A DNA stretch of 64,000 nt from Burkholderiaceae bacterium (GTDB lineage Bacteria > Pseudomonadota > Gammaproteobacteria > Burkholderiales > Burkholderiaceae_E): positions 124,001-188,000 of the forward strand of contig JAMLIS010000004.1 in NCBI GenBank assembly GCA_023954015.1, given 5' to 3'. Shown here piece after piece: positions 63,063 through 64,000 of this stretch. How positions within the stretch are numbered: the stretch's first letter is position 1; each line of letters begins with the position of its first letter. The position numbers and the translations under genes were made by a program. The notes below the pieces were generated by a model that saw only the letters and a program-made list of their open reading frames with translations, was not told the origin of the DNA and searched no databases.

Positions 63063-63761
63063 CTATACCCCCAGATGTCGCTGCAGCAGTTCCGGCTGCG
63101 CCTTCAGCCCGGAGGCCGGACCTTCGTGCGCGATGTGTCCGTTGTTGATGATGTAGACGCGGTCTGCCAGCGCCAGCGCCGCGGCGATGTTCTGCTCGAC
63201 CAGGATGATCGTCTGCCCGGCCTGCGCAAGCTCGTGGCAGGCGCGCACCAGATCCTGGACGATGATCGGCGCGAGCCCCTCGAACGGTTCGTCCAGGAGG
63301 ACGAGCTTCGGGTCGCGCACCAGCGCGCGCGCGATCGCGAGCATCTGCTGCTCGCCGCCCGACAGGTCGGTGCCGCGACTCGTGCGCCGCTCCTTCAAGC
63401 GAGGAAACATCGCGTAGATGCGATCCAGCGGCCACTTGTTCTGGGCAGTGAGCCCTGCGAGGACGATGTTTTCCTCGACGTTCAGGCTACCGAAGATGCG
63501 GCGCTCTTCCGGCACGAGCTGCATGCCCGCGCGGGCGATGCTGTGCGCCTTCTTGCCGGCGAGCTCCAGGCCGTCGAGCCTGACACTGCCCGCGCGCGGC
63601 TTCACCACGCCCATCAGGCTCTTGAGCGTGGTCGACTTGCCGGCGCCGTTGCGTCCGAGCAGCGCCACCACCTCGCTCTTCTGGACGTTCAGCGACACGT
63701 CGAACAGGATGTGGCTGTCGCCGTAGTAGCTGTTCAGTCCGTCGACTTCGAGCAGGCTCAT
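63063..63761 (-). CDS. livF: Liv-type ABC transporter ATPase (third system)
   Basis: 232-residue LivF-type ATPase: Walker [12 protein letters not shown], signature LSGGEQQMLAIARAL, Walker B LVLLDEPFEGL, switch ILVEQNIAAAL. The ATG at 63761 overlaps the livG stop. It is a third Liv importer, separate from the two at 20-30 kb, and its location beside the benzoyl-CoA reductase genes suggests an aromatic acid substrate. Confidence 0.94.
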   Translation of the reverse strand: MSLLEVDGLNSYYGDSHILFDVSLNVQKSEVVALLGRNGAGKSTTLKSLMGVVKPRAGSVRLDGLELAGKKAHSIARAGMQLVPEERRIFGSLNVEENIVLAGLTAQNKWPLDRIYAMFPRLKERRTSRGTDLSGGEQQMLAIARALVRDPKLVLLDEPFEGLAPIIVQDLVRACHELAQAGQTIILVEQNIAAALALADRVYIINNGHIAHEGPASGLKAQPELLQRHLGV

Positions 63762-64000
63762 GCGATCTCTCCGAAGGCCAGCTCTCCGTGCACGCCGCCG
63801 AGGTAGGCTTCCTGGACCTTGGGATCGTTCTTGATCTGCTCGGGCGTTCCCTCGACGAGTACGCTGCCTTCCTGCAGCACCGTGACCTTCTCGACGAGCT
63901 CGAACAGCGAGTCCATGTCGTGGTCGATGACGATCATCGTGCGACCCTGTGCGATCGACTTCAGCAGCGCCACGGTCTCCACGCGCTCCTGCGGGCTCAT
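63758..64000 (-). CDS. livG: Liv-type ABC transporter ATPase LivG (C-terminal part)
   Basis: The last 80 residues of a LivG-type ATPase run off the right edge. The visible part has the switch histidine segment IVIDHDMDSLFELVEKVTVL, followed by VLVEGTPEQIKNDPKVQEAY and LGG, the usual LivG ending. The apparent Met at the edge is internal. Permease and receptor genes are expected to the right. Confidence 0.92.
   Translation of the reverse strand: MSPQERVETVALLKSIAQGRTMIVIDHDMDSLFELVEKVTVLQEGSVLVEGTPEQIKNDPKVQEAYLGGVHGELAFGEIA

Noticed and set aside
1..64000. CRISPR arrays, insertion sequences or prophage genes
   Set aside because: No regularly spaced repeats, transposase or phage structural genes were seen on either strand.

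Overview
The window is GC-rich and densely coded, with many ATGA/GTGA stop-start overlaps and GTG or TTG starts. Gene content suggests a betaproteobacterium (Burkholderiales/Rhodocyclales-like) able to grow without oxygen on aromatic compounds. Markers are a four-subunit benzoyl-CoA reductase with its ferredoxin, an indolepyruvate-type ferredoxin oxidoreductase, several branched-chain-amino-acid-type (Liv) ABC importers, a TRAP importer and two acyl-CoA ligases. Taxonomy is inferred from protein character only. No stretch over 300 bases lacks a gene; the longest gap, 271 bases between gltX and the DUF938 gene, shows nothing convincing.

Left part (1-9.6 kb): housekeeping and odd genes. These are leuC (cut by the window edge), an M48 lipoprotein protease, aroC, a decayed vapC toxin, gltX, a DUF938 methyltransferase, tRNA-Val(CAC), an SPW membrane protein, a PAS protein, ku coupled to a MerR-TPR protein, and a ChaB-like protein. 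From 32.1 kb down to 9.7 kb an unbroken minus-strand array follows: acyl-CoA ligase, Liv importer 1, Liv importer 2 (with a fused permease-ATPase), a MetE-like protein, a second acyl-CoA ligase, iorA-iorB, a lone Liv-type binding protein, and dctP-dctQ-dctM. It reads as uptake and CoA-activation of aromatic or related acids plus oxidative decarboxylation of aryl-pyruvates.

Centre (32.1-42.2 kb): a TetR regulator lies between the array and a plus-strand operon. Two near-identical 19-bp operators built on CTATAG sit in the promoter spacers of both units. The plus operon encodes a VanA-like Rieske oxygenase, then a complete corrinoid/tetrahydrofolate methyl-transfer set: a MetV-MetF fusion, corrinoid protein, URO-D-family methyltransferase, MetH-activation-like protein, RACo-like reductive activator, and methyl-THF:corrinoid methyltransferase. 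It ends with an amidohydrolase. This looks like an acetogen-style O-demethylase (or other methyl-donor) system in a proteobacterial setting, and is the most interesting system here.

Right part (42.1-64 kb): a hybrid histidine kinase, a Pat-like acetyltransferase, a DUF808 membrane protein, a small cytochrome c, sdhC-sdhD-sdhB without sdhA, and the SUF operon sufT-U-S-D-C-B with its Rrf2 regulator, all on the minus strand. Divergent from SUF is the bzdN-O-P-Q-M benzoyl-CoA reductase operon. Its promoter has a perfect FNR-type box about 41.5 bp upstream of the predicted start and a perfect 16-bp palindrome at the start site. A hemerythrin-like protein and a zinc alcohol dehydrogenase follow. 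A further Liv ABC transporter (livF and part of livG) runs off the right edge.
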